Below are positions 49,205-61,158 of a stretch of DNA of 64,000 bases, piece after piece (the stretch's first letter is position 1; each line of letters begins with the position of its first letter). Position numbers and translations under genes: made by a program. The notes beneath the pieces are model-generated. The model saw only the letters and a list, made by a program, of their open reading frames with translations. It was not told where the DNA came from and did not search any database. The DNA is from Phymorhynchus buccinoides (Eukaryota > Mollusca > Gastropoda > Neogastropoda > Raphitomidae), in NCBI GenBank assembly GCA_017654935.2, contig CM065699.1:9054823-9118822 (forward strand). Reading direction: 5' to 3'.

Positions 49205-49645
49205 ATAGTGTCGACACCCCTACCCCAGTCCCTCCATCATCATCCCCAATTATTGTTACCCCAGTAGTTAGGGACCCGTTTGTTCTGTCTTTGTTTGTCT
49301 TTTTGGTTGGGGCTTGGGCATTGCCTTATGGAGTGTCTAGGGTCGGCTAGTTCCCAGCTTGCTGGGGGTGAACATGAAAATTAGTAGCTGCCGGCAGCTC
49401 CCTGTAGTTTTCCCCTTCCCAGCCCAGAATTATTTTTTTTAAAATTCTGTTTCCTTCACTTGATTTTTCCTATTGATTCTAAGCCAATCTGATAGTTTGT
49501 ATGTGTATTCATTTTCTCTTCCTCTCTCTCTCTTCTGATTCTTTTTCTATGGTCACCCCCTAAAGTGTGTACAATTACTTCTATATAAAGAAGTTGGTCA
49601 CCACCACAGAAGAAGAAGAAGAAGAAGAAGAAGAAGAAGAAAAAG
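49205..49645 (+). mobile_element. Dispersed repeat R2, copy 2
   Basis: Matches 3080-3600, including ATGGAGTGTCTAGGGTCGGC and the 3' module TGGTCACCCCCTAAAGTGTG...TTGGTCACCACCACAG. It ends in (GAA)n at about 49610-49640, a retroposon-type tail. Confidence 0.78.
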
Positions 49646-49727
49646 AACAAAGTGGATCACTGTTCCCATGGTTATTTACTGTGTTACTGAATGCAAAGAT
49701 ATTCTAAAAGGGTGTACAAGTTTGTAA

Positions 49728-49856
49728 TCATTTGGCCCATTTCCCGTAGCCGGGGCGAATTCCGTTGGCGTTGATAACGTCCACCACCATACTGTGCTTG
49801 AATTCGTTCCATGCTCGTTTCTGCTCTTGTTGCATGTATTCGTTCTGTATGTCCTC
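49728..49856 (-). CDS. C-terminal coding exon of an unrecognised gene (minus strand)
   Basis: On the minus strand an acceptor TGTTCTACAG (intron side ending at 49857, after a GT-rich pyrimidine-poor but TG-rich tract) opens a phase-0 frame. It begins EDIQNEYMQQEQKRAWNEFK and ends GIRPGYGKWAK followed by TGA (49730-49728): 42 residues. The Gln/Glu/Lys-rich helix followed by a Gly-Pro-Gly-Tyr tail looks like the end of a coiled-coil protein. Composition and codon use differ clearly from the surrounding repeats. I do not recognise the family and found no upstream exon on this strand in the rest of the window. Confidence 0.55.
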   Translation of the reverse strand, partial: EDIQNEYMQQEQKRAWNEFKHSMVVDVINANGIRPGYGKWAK

Positions 49857-50337
49857 CTGTAGAACACACACACAAACACACATGCATGTACAAACACGCG
49901 CGCACACAGACACACACACTGTAAGGTGGATAGACGTTAAATTAAAAAACGAACAAACACATTTTGATCTTAGATTTTGTGTAAGATCACTGTAAGGTGG
50001 ATAGACTTTAAATTAAAGAACAAACACACAAACGCACGGACACACATGCCGCACACGCATGCACACACGCACACGCACACACACACACACACAGACTACA
50101 TAAAAAGGCAGTTAAATTAAAATCTAGTTCTCTAACAAATGATGAATGCAAAAACATTTGATTTTCTAACGCGACACAACAGACTTTTCTGCAATAAAGC
50201 AATATGCATGCATAATGTTGTCAATAGAAATGCACCTAAAAATTAAAAAAAATGCATTTGAATTCAACATCCATAGACATAAATCACTTATTAGGCCTTA
50301 GGCCTTATCATTTCCTCGACCACTGATACTAAATTTA
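49857..50337. repeat. CA-rich interrupted microsatellites with a duplicated block
   Basis: GTAAGGTGGATAGACGTTAA and GTAAGGTGGATAGACTTTAA occur at about 49920 and 49992, each followed by AACAAACACA. This shows a local duplication of roughly 70 bp. CA runs surround both. Confidence 0.7.
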
Positions 50338-50868
50338 CAATAATAATAATAATAATAATAATAACAGTACATTTATATAGCGCTTTACCTCAGATGAGCC
50401 CAAAGCGCTTTACAATCAATTATTCATCAACAGATAACAAAAAACAACATTCAAGAGTGACACCAACCACCAACAGTGCATATGCAAAGCAACTCTCTCT
50501 CTCTCTCTAACACACACGCACACACACACGCACACACACACGCACACACGCACGCACACACACACACACACATGCACACACGCACACACACACACACACA
50601 CACACGCACACACGCACACACACACATACACACAATTATTGACGCCAACTCGTTCATACCCCATTCGGTAAGTCACAGCAACTGAGCCGCATGGACTGAC
50701 CACATACACCAACACGCAGACACAAACACCCTCACACACAACGTACGCACGCAGACAGACACACAGACACGCACACAAACACACACACATGCGTGCACAC
50801 ACAACCCACAAAACCAAAATACACACAAGCACACATTCATGCTCACACACACACACACAACACACACA

Positions 50869-50907
<39 letters not shown>

Positions 50908-51115
50908 CACAAAACACAGCACAAACCTCTTAAATCAATCTTCCCTCACGTGCACACAACGATAGACAACTGATCAAATATTTAGGGCGCAGCAGGAAAA
51001 AGATGGGTTTTAAGAGAGGTTTTGAATGAGGAGACTGAGTTGGACTGTCGGAGTAAATGGAGCTTTCTTTACTCAGGTGCTAACTTGTGGAACCAATGAC
51101 CCAAAACCTTTAAAT
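50338..51115 (-). mobile_element. (AAT)n-GCGC retroposon with expanded CA interior
   Basis: Starts on the plus strand with (AAT)n, TTTATATAGCGCTTTACCTC and AAAGCGCTTTACAATCAATT, which would be the 3' tail on the minus strand. A CA-rich interior follows (50500-50905), then GCAGGAAAAAGATGGGTTTT and GAGACTGAGTTGGACTGTCG. The tail is shared with 13330-13450 and, more loosely, 8937, 55865 and 58830. Confidence 0.6.
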
Positions 51116-51466
51116 GTTTAAAGAACAAGATATATTTCAAGAGAAAAAAAGTAAAAACTTACCTAACGAATAACTAAATTTACAATTGTGTTGAACTCAA
51201 AGCTGTTTCGGGAGGAACATTTAATTTTAGGCATATCCAAACAATAACAGGAAATACTTATTTGAAACCCAAGACCTTTACTAATTGGCTTGACACAAGA
51301 ATCAGTAATTTCTCCAATAGCGTTTAATATTTTAATTCTGATTTAGGCCTACCCTAAGGATACCAAGTTAGTTCAATGTGCTGACGGTATGATTATGCCT
51401 ATGGATGAAAGTAACAATGTCTTTTTGTTTGATCGTTTCCGAGTGAGTGAATAAAGATTTGTTTAA

Positions 51467-51704
51467 CCCTTTCACCGCCAAAGTCGCATTTTAGCACCAC
51501 AGTGATTTAACACCTATGTCACTAAAAGGCATCAAATTGGTGTCTATAATCCAAAAACCCTATTGTCTTAGATTTAGGAAGTAAGGATAGACCTTATTTT
51601 ATATATGTCACAGAAGAATCCCCAATACTGCAGATGGATTTTGTTCTCTACCCAGGTAAATTTAATGGGAATTCTTGCCTGAAATATGGCTGGCGGTGAA
51701 AGGG
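51467..51704. mobile_element. piggyBac-type MITE, best copy
   Basis: 238 bp, TTAA on both sides (51463-51466 and 51705-51708). Perfect inverted ends CCCTTTCACCGCCA / TGGCGGTGAAAGGG. No coding capacity. This copy defines the family. Confidence 0.9.
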
Positions 51705-51709
51705 TTAAA

Positions 51710-52560
51710 CCAAATGAAATGCTCCATCAAGATAACTAAAACACAAACATTAAATACCAACACGAACTTAGTAAAAAAAATCAATGGTGGGTTTTTTTTA
51801 CCACGAAAATGGATTTCTCTATCACCAGAAATAAAAATATGGTTTTTATTCTGGGTATGACCTAGATAAACATCCAATGTTTACCTTGCATGGCATTGTT
51901 CTAAATTATGTTAAAAATGTCAAAATGTTAGGAGTTAACTTAAGTGGTAAATTACCATGGAACGCTCACATTGGTTATAACAAAGCAAGGAAAATATAAA
52001 AACTCTGTCTATCTGTCTCTCACAAACTTAATTGAGTGACAGATAGACAGAGACTGAGAGAGATAGAGAGAGGCGAAGACGAACAAAAAGATACAGAGGA
52101 TGAAAGAAACAGTTGTACTGAAAATTGTTTGGGGGGGGGGAGGAGGGGGGGGGGGGGGGGAGTATGATGAGTGTCAGTAAAACGGTGCTTATGGTTGTGA
52201 AGTTTGGACAATGTCAGTTAAATATAGTATTTGTGAATTATGAATATCGATTGGATTCATCGGTGAAGCCACAGATCACGCACACACACACACGCCCGCG
52301 CGCGCGCGCGCACACACACACAGCACACAGCTTGCATGTCGGGGCCTAGGACGAGATAATTTAGTGGCTTTGTCAGTTGGCCTACAGAGGCTTTGGAAGT
52401 GGGCAGTGAGACTCAAAGTATAGTTACTACACGCATTGCAAAGCGCATACAGCATGTTCAATAGATTGTTCCGCTATATAAATAAAATTATTATCCTTTA
52501 TTATAAATTAATATATCTGTAATAAAATTCTAAATGAAACAATACCTATTTGCATGCAAT
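51710..52560. other. No gene recognised; G-rich and GC/CA simple repeats
   Basis: G runs at 52130-52160, alternating CG at about 52293-52310, and a GCTATATAAATAAAATTATT tail fragment near 52470. Confidence 0.55.
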
Positions 52561-52576
52561 CAAATGCATTCAAACA

Positions 52577-52607
<31 letters not shown>

Positions 52608-52633
52608 TAGGTTCACACACACACAGAGTTAGG

Positions 52634-52675
<42 letters not shown>

Positions 52676-53030
52676 TAGGTTCACACACACACACACACAC
52701 ACACGCACACACACGCACACACACACACACACAGTGGTGCACATAACTACCCAGTATGTGCTACGAGGACACAGACACACATGTGCACAAACACAAGCGA
52801 TTTATTATTATTGTACACAAGCAGACAATCACATTCATGCGCATGCACACACACACACACACGTGTGCATAAATGCACGCACACACACACTCACACCTCC
52901 ACCCCCACTGCATATTAGAACTAGGTAACCCTACGTGCACAAAGACACACACAGACACATAAGCGATCAATAAATCACACACACACGCACGCAGGCTCGC
53001 ACTCACACACATACACACACTCACTAAATA
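52561..53030. repeat. CA microsatellite cluster with GAGTTAGGTTCACAC units
   Basis: CA runs contain three copies of CAGAGTTAGGTTCACACACA, then further interrupted CA repeats to 53030. Confidence 0.9.
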
Positions 53031-53355
53031 ATGCACTTTCAGATTTTCATAAATAGAATAAAATATAATGGCACCACATACATAACTCGGAATCCAAAAT
53101 AATGTTCAACCCAGACAGAAAAGGTACCATTAAGAAAAGAGAAGGCAAGAAAAACAAACAAACAAAACGAGCTTGTTTTGATGGTGCAGTCTTCTTTTCT
53201 ACATCAAGTAAACGGACTGAGACAACACTGAACTAGACTGTGCGAATATGATTATTATTTTTAAAAAGATCCCTTTCGATGCAGTAGGTGTATGCGTGGC
53301 AAGACACCTGTTACAGTTGGGTTAAAGGAAAGGGTTTCAATTTATTCAATGCATA

Positions 53356-53357
<2 letters not shown>

Positions 53358-53422
<65 letters not shown>

Positions 53423-53450
53423 GTGTGCTGTGCGTGCGTGCGCGCGCATG
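53358..53450. repeat. (GT)n microsatellite
   Basis: Long GT tract with GCGT interruptions at its right end. Confidence 0.96.
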
Positions 53451-53945
53451 TGTTTGCTTAGCCCCTAGGTTGTTTTTTAGTTATACAGAAGATTCAAAAA
53501 ACGTTAGACAGGAAAGTGGGAATGGGAAACAGGAGGGGGGGGGGGGGGAGATGGGGGTGGGGGGGTGGGAGGAGAAGGGATCACGAGCTTTGTGCGTGCA
53601 TGCTGTGTAGCATGAAGTTTGTTTTGGAGAGTTAGTGAAAATTTGCTGAAGCTTGTCTCCAGCCAAACTGTCACAATGCGGCAGGTTTAGTTGGAATGAC
53701 TCGGGCTGTTCATTTAGCAAAAAGCAAATCAATTGTTTTTAACATTAGGACACGTGTTCCATACAGGGAACATTCAAACTATAATATGCTATGTTTCTAC
53801 TCATTTAAACGCTTAAAATGTGGAAGAGTGTGTAATAAAACAAAATGGCATCTGTGCATAGAGTTTCTTTTAATTTCCTATTTAAGTTAACTATCGTTTG
53901 AAAGTTAGGTTCTCGATCAGAATTAAATACATCTGTATCGCTAAA

Positions 53946-54082
53946 AATTCGGACTTTCCTGGAGTTGCACTGCCTCCGGGCATTGCCTCCAGGATCGTTC
54001 CCACCATCTATATATCTACTAATGTCCCATATGTGTCTGTTTCAGACCGGAGGACGTTAAACGGATTTTCATTCATTCAAAG
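53946..54082 (+). mobile_element. Dispersed repeat R1, copy 5
   Basis: TTGCACTGCCTCCGGGCATT, CAGGATCGTTCCCACCATCT, GACCGGAGGACGTTAA, ending ATTCATTC. Confidence 0.75.
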
Positions 54083-54453
54083 TTAGGTTCAGTGGTGTTT
54101 GATGATTATTTTCAGTGCATGTCCTTTTTCTACTCCAGCTTGAATAAAAACAGGTGTACACAGCAAACATATTTGTGTCTCTTGCATCCACACAAACCCT
54201 TTTTTGTCACAAGTCAAAGAACACACAGGATTGAGAGTGAGAATGGGCAACTTTATTAAAGTGCCAAATACAATGTTATTTTATGAGACATAACATTGTT
54301 TTCCATTGCATACCATTCACAAGAAAATGATTTTACTTGTAATGACGTAAGAATGAAGTTGTGTAACAATAAGTAGATTATGACATTGACATAGTGTTTA
54401 ATTCAATGCATAAAAATATACTTATTTGGTAAATAATTAATTAGCTTAATAAT

Positions 54454-54843
54454 AGATGTGCCACCCCCCACCCCTGCATTTCTCGGTTAATTGACATTTT
54501 ATGTTTTTGCCTTTCTTACCAAACATAAAGCTGTATTTTAGGAACATTTTTAGCTAATAACCTTTTTGGACTACTAACCCTATCCCTAACCCTAGCCCTA
54601 AAGCTAACCCTACCCCCCACCATGTACTGCAGTACACCGCGATTTGTCAGTTGTGGTTCGTTGCGTTTTTCCGTCTTATAGGGTGTGGGGTAGGGTTAGG
54701 GTTAGGGCTAGGGTTAGGGATAGGGTTAGTATTCCAAAAAGGTTATTAGCTAAAAATGTTCCTAAAATACAGCTTTATGTATGGTAAGAAAGGCAAACAC
54801 GGAAAAATACAATTAACCGAGAAATGTAGGGGGGGGCACATCT
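54454..54843. mobile_element. Foldback MITE family B, full copy (telomere-type repeats in both arms)
   Basis: 390 bp with inverted arms of about 150 bp. Outer ends are AGATGTGCCACCCCCCACCC and GGGGGGGCACATCT. The arms share TTTCTCGGTTAATT, CTTACCATACATAAAG-type sequence and imperfect (CCCTAA)n on the left against (TTAGGG)n on the right. The centre is about 70 bp (GCAGTACACCGCGATTTGTC). A half copy is at 17960-18135. Confidence 0.84.
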
Positions 54844-55184
54844 TGACCGTTACCCATAATTGCAACAACTTAATACTTAGGATTGCACAGAAACACATTA
54901 GCACATTTTATGTAAGGCAAAAACAAAGAAAATTTGAAATGTTCCTATACTTGACAGTATTTTACTTTAAGAGTGTGTGGCTGACCGCCATTTGTGTGGG
55001 TTTTTTGGTAGGTAGATAGGTAGGGACCAAACAAGCCGTGAAGCTTTTCAAAACAGTCCCATCTTTTATGTATGTTCTGCTAATTTTCCCTTTCGGTCAA
55101 GGTTGATGCGGCATAAATGTTCCTAATAAATCATTATTAGTCATAGCTTCTAAAAACTTCTAATAAATTTGGTGATGCATCCAG
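54844..55184. other. No gene recognised
   Basis: Nothing identifiable. Confidence 0.5.
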
Positions 55185-55734
55185 ACGATTTTTCAGCATG
55201 TTAGTAGGCTACAAAGTGCACATTTTATGTCAGTAGGCAATTCGTTCCACTTGTTAAGTAATTCTGTTACCAAAACAATTTGTTTTCTTATATTAGTATT
55301 ATATCTTTCAATAAAAACTTTACCATAGGCGTTTCTAGTCATATTGTATTGAGGAGATGAAAAGAAATGACTCCAGGACAATTCCACATGATTGTTGAGT
55401 ATTTTATTTGAAATCTTGTCAAAAATGTATTTACAATTATTTTATTATTCGTATTTTGTATGTAGAATGTCTACGTCTTGTAAACTTTAAATGCTTGTAA
55501 ATGAGCTAGAAGGGTATTTTTGTTTTTGCAAAATTTGTCTATTATAATTAGTCATGTAATTGATATGTCGATGGCAGTATGATTTTATTTCAAGTTGCAG
55601 TATTGTATTCAAACTTGATTGGGAATGTGAATGTGGTCTCTATGTTTCTTCTTAGAATGTTCATGTTGTAACTATTTTACTTGTATAATTAATTGTGTGC
55701 GAGTGTGCGTGTGCGCATGCATGTGTGTGTATGT

Positions 55735-55767
<33 letters not shown>

Positions 55768-56215
55768 AGTAAGGAAGTAAGAGAACGTTGTGTGTAGGCA
55801 TCGTGCTTATTTTACTTTCTAATGATTAATTATTTGTTTGCCTTTAATGTTCTTGTTATCAATGTAAAGCGCACTGAGCTCATGTGAGAAAGAGCGCTAT
55901 ATAAATTCCCATTATTATTATTATTATTTATAAGTTTCTTCTTCTTCCTCTTCTGCCAATGATGTCCACCTGCAGTAACCGGCAATAACTGACATATTGG
56001 GGTTCAAAGAAAAATCAGTCAAAGAAACATTGTTTCTATATGATCTCCCCTCGTTCTCCTTAATTCCTTTAAGTGAAAATAAATGAAGGTAATGTAATCT
56101 GTTGTATAACCCATGTTTTTGCATGCTTTGACAAGTTTGGTAGCTCTACGCTGAACCTTTTTAATTGCTACTGACTGGTACTTAAATTTTGGTGACCAAG
56201 TGATGGATTTGAAAA
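55185..56215 (-). pseudogene. CR1/Jockey-type LINE fragment, broken by a retroposon tail
   Basis: Minus-strand reading gives KKVQRRATKLVKACKNMG-type sequence at about 56110-56165, running into MQKHGLYNRLHYLHLFSLKG. The C-terminal RT segment FIERYNTNIRKQIVLVTELL follows at about 55250-55310. Between them (55400-55930) is unrelated sequence that includes the tail AAAGAGCGCTATATAAATTC plus (ATT)n. Frames are broken. Confidence 0.65.
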
Positions 56216-56509
56216 AACAATGAAATAAAACAGGGTAGGCAATGAAACCGTTACCTCTGCTGAACGTCCTTTAAGGTCAGTGCAATGTGGACGGAACATT
56301 GTCACATAGACTTAAGTGAGGAGATCATACACTAGGCTGTAACCCTTTACACACACTAGTCTTTTTTTTTTTACACACACTAGGCTGTAGCCATTTAGCT
56401 AAAAAAAAAAAAATCAACCATTATGATTATAATGCAGCATCAGTCCTAACAAAGGGGTCAGCTGAGACTCCCGAATTTCCACTGATGACAATGTGGAATT
56501 AGACTAATA
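56216..56509. other. No gene recognised
   Basis: Contains a short direct repeat TTACACACACTAG at about 56347 and 56371. Nothing else identifiable. Confidence 0.5.
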
Positions 56510-56701
56510 GGCCGTGTACACACATAAGCGGATATTCCATGCGGAAACCCGTGCGCAATCCGTAAATAAGTGAAACAAGAAGGGAAAAGATTTGCGCACG
56601 TGTATGAATTTCCTCTGTATGCGTAAACTTTTATCCTTCTTTCTTCCACTTATTTAGGGGTTTTCCGTACGGAACTTACGCATCTAATGTGAACCCGGCC
56701 A
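56510..56701. mobile_element. GGCCGTGTACAC-ended MITE
   Basis: About 190 bp with imperfect inverted ends GGCCGTGTACACACATAAGC and CATCTAATGTGAACCCGGCC. The internal GTGCGCAATCCGTAAATAAG is shared with 25525-25660. hAT-like in style, but no target duplication was confirmed. Confidence 0.58.
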
Positions 56702-57299
56702 TAAGCAATTTTGAAGTAATTTTTTTCATAAAATTTCCCAATCTGTCTTGTTCAGTCTCCTCTTGTTTCACAACTTTGGCAGCTTGTGACATTTTGGCTT
56801 TCAACAAAGGTCGCTTGTATTTGAACAAGAGGATTCAGCCCACACACAAAATGTTTAATGCATGCTGGTTGTCGACGTGTACATATCGATGCATACGGGG
56901 TGCTGACGTGCACATGGCGAAGATGGAGCAGACAGTGTATAAAACCTGCCGGATTATTTTCTTTTTCAACTAAGCACCTGTTTGGTTTTGTTGAGTCTAC
57001 ATACATTTCAGTTTTTATCGGGCATAGTTTTATTCGTTGTTATTCCAAATCACTTTTTTTGGTTCTTTGTAAGTATGCATAGCCTACAGACCTCTTCAGT
57101 TGTTGTTGTTGTTGTTGTTTGTATTATGCACATTGCTGCTTTTATTATCCGTTTTATTTTTCTTGGTCTGTTGTGATTTCGGGTTTTCATTGGGAACATT
57201 TTGTTCAATATTTGTCTGATCTACCTTTCCTAGTCTGTAGTAGTGTAATAGGGCTAGAAGTGGGCCTCTCGGCCCTTTTACGCCCTTTCTTGATTGTTT
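56702..57299. other. No gene recognised
   Basis: Overlapping short frames on both strands without domains. TTG repeats at 57100-57120. Confidence 0.5.
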
Positions 57300-57850
57300 A
57301 ATTTGATTAAGTTTCACAATGATTGTGCAAACCTAAGCTAAACTAGTCTTAATTTTTTTTCTCTTTTGGAATGGACTTTCATTTTTAATCATCCCAAAAT
57401 TTGAAAGCTCTTATCATATTAGGATCTTGGTCCAGAAGATTTTTAAAAGTGTTAATATTAGGTGCCTGTTTGATGTTAGTTGGTAAGTTATTCCAATGTT
57501 GAACAATCCTGTTAGAGAAGAAACATTTTCTTTTGTTAGTATTTGGACGTCTTAAAAACAACTTGTCCATACTATTTCTTGTTTTATCCACAAAGAAATC
57601 TTGACAAAGAAATCACTGAATTCAATATCTTCATTTTTTTAATGATTTTATATGCTGGTATGAGATCTCCTCTGAGTCTTCTTCCCTTGAGAGAAGGCAA
57701 ATTAAGAAATTCTAATCTTTCTTTGTAGTTCTTGTTTTTACATGCTTTAACAAGTTTAGTCGCTCGTCTTTGCACTTTTTCTATTATTTTTGATTGTCTC
57801 TTCAGGATAGGATACCAAACTGTATTACCATATTCCAAATGTGGTCTAAG
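57300..57850 (-). pseudogene. CR1/Jockey-type LINE, RT C-terminal fragment
   Basis: Minus-strand frame 57838-57584 reads MEYGNTVWYPILKRQSKIIE then VQRRATKLVKA, closely matching the same block in 5580-6622. A frameshift near 57590 moves the continuation to NKRKCFFSNRIVQHWNNLPT (57591-57385). It is 5'-truncated and dead. Confidence 0.83.
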
Positions 57851-60160
57851 GCTTTATATGTAGGTAAGACGTTTTGTTTGTATTGGGGGACAGTCAAGTT
57901 TGTATTTGTCATTTCTCTGGCGTGTTTTTTCTGAGTCTGTTGTAAGTACAGATATTTCAGTTTTAGTTTTTACTTGGCACATCATTGTTTATTTGTTTCT
58001 GTTTTAACTTTGCTTGGCTGTTGAGAGTAACTAACACTATCATAGACACTTCAGCTGTGAATGAACATTTTAATTTCTACCAGGCACATTGTTGTTAGTT
58101 GCATTTTTATTTTATTTTTGTTGATCTGCTGAGCATGCTGACTTTTTCAATTTTATAATTTTTAGTCTGTGAGAACATACATTTTCGTCCATCTTTCTTG
58201 CTTTGTTTATACGTTTTATTCTTCATTGTATTTTGTCCTTTGAGCGAGTTTGTTTTTAAGATTCTTGTAAAACTTGTAAGCCCCTTTCCCTTGATCGGCG
58301 GTTTCGGAAGCTTCTGTAGACAATGCACTAACACGGTTATAATCCTGACAACGAAAACGCTTGTTAGTGTGTCGTCTGCATCCACACAAGAGTTCTTTGA
58401 GATCGTGGTCTGGGCGAAGGTGTGAGCTTTACAATACTACTCAATTCAATTCAATTCAATAAACTAGATGGGCTTGTGTGTGTGATGGGCTTGTGTGTGT
58501 GAGTGCAGGGCTCCCAATCGTCCCACAAAACAAGGTGTCCCAAGCAGGGACTCCTTCACTTACAGCATAGAGGGTCCTAGAGGCGGGATGGAGAATCCCA
58601 GTGGCATAGCGAATGCTAAAAATATTTTTTCTAGTGCATCCCTGGGACCCCCTGCACATTCTTTTAGAGGGTCCTTTAGAATTTTAGTGCTTCATAGAGC
58701 CCCAAATGGGGGTCCCTGAGAGCCCTGGAGTGTGTATGTATGTGCTTATGCGCGCACATGCGTTTGTCTGGGTTTGACAGACACAGACAAAAATATATAA
58801 AATTACAGTGTGGGATTAGCGGTTATCATCGAAGAGCGCTATAGAAGCTTTATTTATTATTATTATTATTATTTCTTTATAATATATTATACCTGCTCTC
58901 TATCACGGATATAGCATGCATTCATCTCTGTATGAGTTGTACCACCTTATCTATATGAAGAAATGGCCTGATGTCAATGAAAAATGACAAGCAAATAGAC
59001 AGTTGACTTATCAATTAAGGGGGTAGATCTACCGTATGATGGTTCACTAAATTCGTTTAGTCCTAAAAACAAAACTAACCCATTCCATGAAATTATCCCA
59101 AATTTAGCCTGAAAGTAAAACACAGCCTAAAAACACAAAAAAATTATGTGTAGTTGAAAATTATATATCATATGTCACTACAAAAAATAAATCTTAAATG
59201 ATGGTGTTACTAAAAATAGCATGCATCCTGTTTCCACAAAAATGTACAAGAAAAAACTAATTTGATTGCTTTGAATGTTGATGTACACATAACAGGATGT
59301 CATAGCTGGATTTTATCATGGGGAATAAGACATACGTGGCAGATTTCACATTTTACGATTTAATAAATATATATGCAAAATTTATTAAAATAAATGCATG
59401 ATAATTATATCATCAATTTAAAATTATGTTCGAAATGGCTGTGACTAAATGCAGATAATTAGCATGTGCAATTGTGTGCACTATTTCAAGCAAATATCTT
59501 TTACAAATTTTGATTTGTTCAAAATGGCAAAAATGCTCAATTTTTGCGAACGTTTTGACGCAAGAGATTTTGGGCTACAATTCCGCCTTTTTAATGCAAA
59601 ATGACACAAAATCTGTAATGCAAAGAACACATTTTTTAAATTCACACGAAGTTATAACCATTTTAGTGCGAACAATTCAAAATATATTCAAAAAAGAAAC
59701 AAATGTGATTTTTGCTCTTTTTAGATTGAGATTAATTTCTGCCATTGGGATCCCGTTAGTCAAGTTGTTGATGCCGTATTTTGGTTAATTCTAATGTCAC
59801 CATCAGTTTACTGCAAAACAAACGCTTTCATGTCATAGTGAAAGCTCTTGTGTATGACAAACTTTCCATTAGAAAATAACACAAGAGCTGCACTGACATC
59901 ACAATAAGTAACCGGCTTATCGAGAAGAACGAAGACCCATCGTTGAAGCAAAGATATTAGCATCCTAAGCCACCATCGAATTACTGCTATAAACCCCCTA
60001 TTATGATACCAGTAAGCAGGTTGTACGAATCATAACACCGATCTTGTAAATCGTACCGTTCGAAGAAAGGAATATTAAACCTATAGCACTACCTCACCAC
60101 TATCAATTTATTTATTTGCTCGTGAGATTGAGATCTCTGTCTATAGGCCTCTGCAACTAG
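57851..60160. other. No gene recognised
   Basis: AT-rich. Contains (CAATT)n at 58440-58461, a duplicated GATGGGCTTGTGTGTGTG at 58467, a GAGCGCTATAGAAGC plus (ATT)n tail at 58830-58875 and an inverted pair AGCTCTTGTGT/ACACAAGAGCT near 59845-59890. The frame at 59474-59788 has no domain and sits in AT-rich sequence. Confidence 0.55.
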
Positions 60161-60461
60161 GGTTACTAACGCCCTTGACAGTGAGAGTGATTCCCTTGCT
60201 GGTCAGTGCTGACAAGGGCATTCACTCTTGCGAAAGGCAGCCATTTAGTGGCATCAAATAGGGTTATTGGCGAGAGTCATCCCCCTGTTTGGTCAGTACT
60301 GAGCCACCTTCCCCCACCCACCAAGGGCATTCATTCTTGCAAAAGGTGTTCGTTGCAGACCCCAATAAGTGTTACGAAAAGGGTGACTGTCCCCTAATCA
60401 GTAAATGGGAAAAGCATTTGGTGGAGGATGTACATGTTAGGTGTGTTCTTCCTTGCTGCAG

Positions 60462-60542
60462 ACGCCATGCTGTTCAAGACAGGAGTTGTGCTGGTGGTTC
60501 TCATCATGGTCATGGCTGTCACCGCCAGGCCTACGGAGACAG
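60462..60542 (+). CDS. Signal-peptide exon of a secreted peptide gene
   Basis: Acceptor TTCTTCCTTGCTGCAG ends at 60461. ATG at 60467 opens MLFKTGVVLVVLIMVMAVTA then RPTET, with donor ACAG|GTGATT at 60543 (phase 1). Residues 2-4 are a basic n-region, residues 6-18 a strongly hydrophobic core, and AVTA|RP is a good signal peptidase site. The upstream acceptor implies at least one 5' untranslated exon. The mature peptide must lie downstream; the right-edge array (63747 on) is the only candidate seen, and its only open frame is the one this donor phase requires. I do not assign a family. Confidence 0.7.
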
Positions 60543-60840
60543 GTGATTAACACTTGTCTTGACCTTTAATTAACAATTGTATTTAACCATTGTTAAGCAC
60601 CGTTTTAACCTTTACAACGACGATTATTAACAATTGTTTTTAACTTTTAATTAACACTTGTGTTAACCTTTAATTAACAATTGTATTTAACCATTATCAA
60701 ACACCGTTTTAACCTTTACAACGACAATTTTTAATTAACAATTGTTTTTAACTGTTAATTAACACTTGTTTTAACCTTTAATTTATTAACAATTGTTTTA
60801 GCCTTTAATTAATACTTGTTTTTAACCTTTATAAATGGTT
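60543..60840. repeat. Degenerate TTAATTAACAATTGTTTTTAACC minisatellite (intron)
   Basis: Repeated TTTAATTAACAATTGT and TTAACACTTG motifs with irregular spacing fill the start of the intron after the signal-peptide exon. Confidence 0.8.
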
Positions 60841-61158
60841 AGTCAGAGCTCCTTACTTTGGCCTCGTAACAAACTGTTAAAGTCTAATTAATATATATAA
60901 GTGCCTCTTGGTTTTCATTCAAATACAAAATGTGTTGTCATGTTGTGCTTCCGTTGTTACGGAGTTTTTGTTGTTGCTAATTCTGTTTGTTTACAATCGT
61001 CTTCCTAACTGATTTCAAGGAAATAATTATAATTAATTTGAGGCCGAAAAAGGGCGTTCCTTTGGGAGTACGTCATTTCTCTTCAGGTGTGTCTCGCTAT
61101 TGAAATATGTGTTTTGCTTTAGAAATAAGCAATCATACGTCACTCTTGCAGACTGTGA

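Noticed and set aside
59474..59788. 104-codon frame as a hypothetical protein
   Set aside because: AT-rich, no domain, no splice sites or conserved features. Likely chance.
60289..60546. Frame overlapping the signal-peptide exon (…HLVEDVHVRC…)
   Set aside because: It runs through the splice acceptor in a different frame. The signal-peptide frame with matching splice signals explains the region better.
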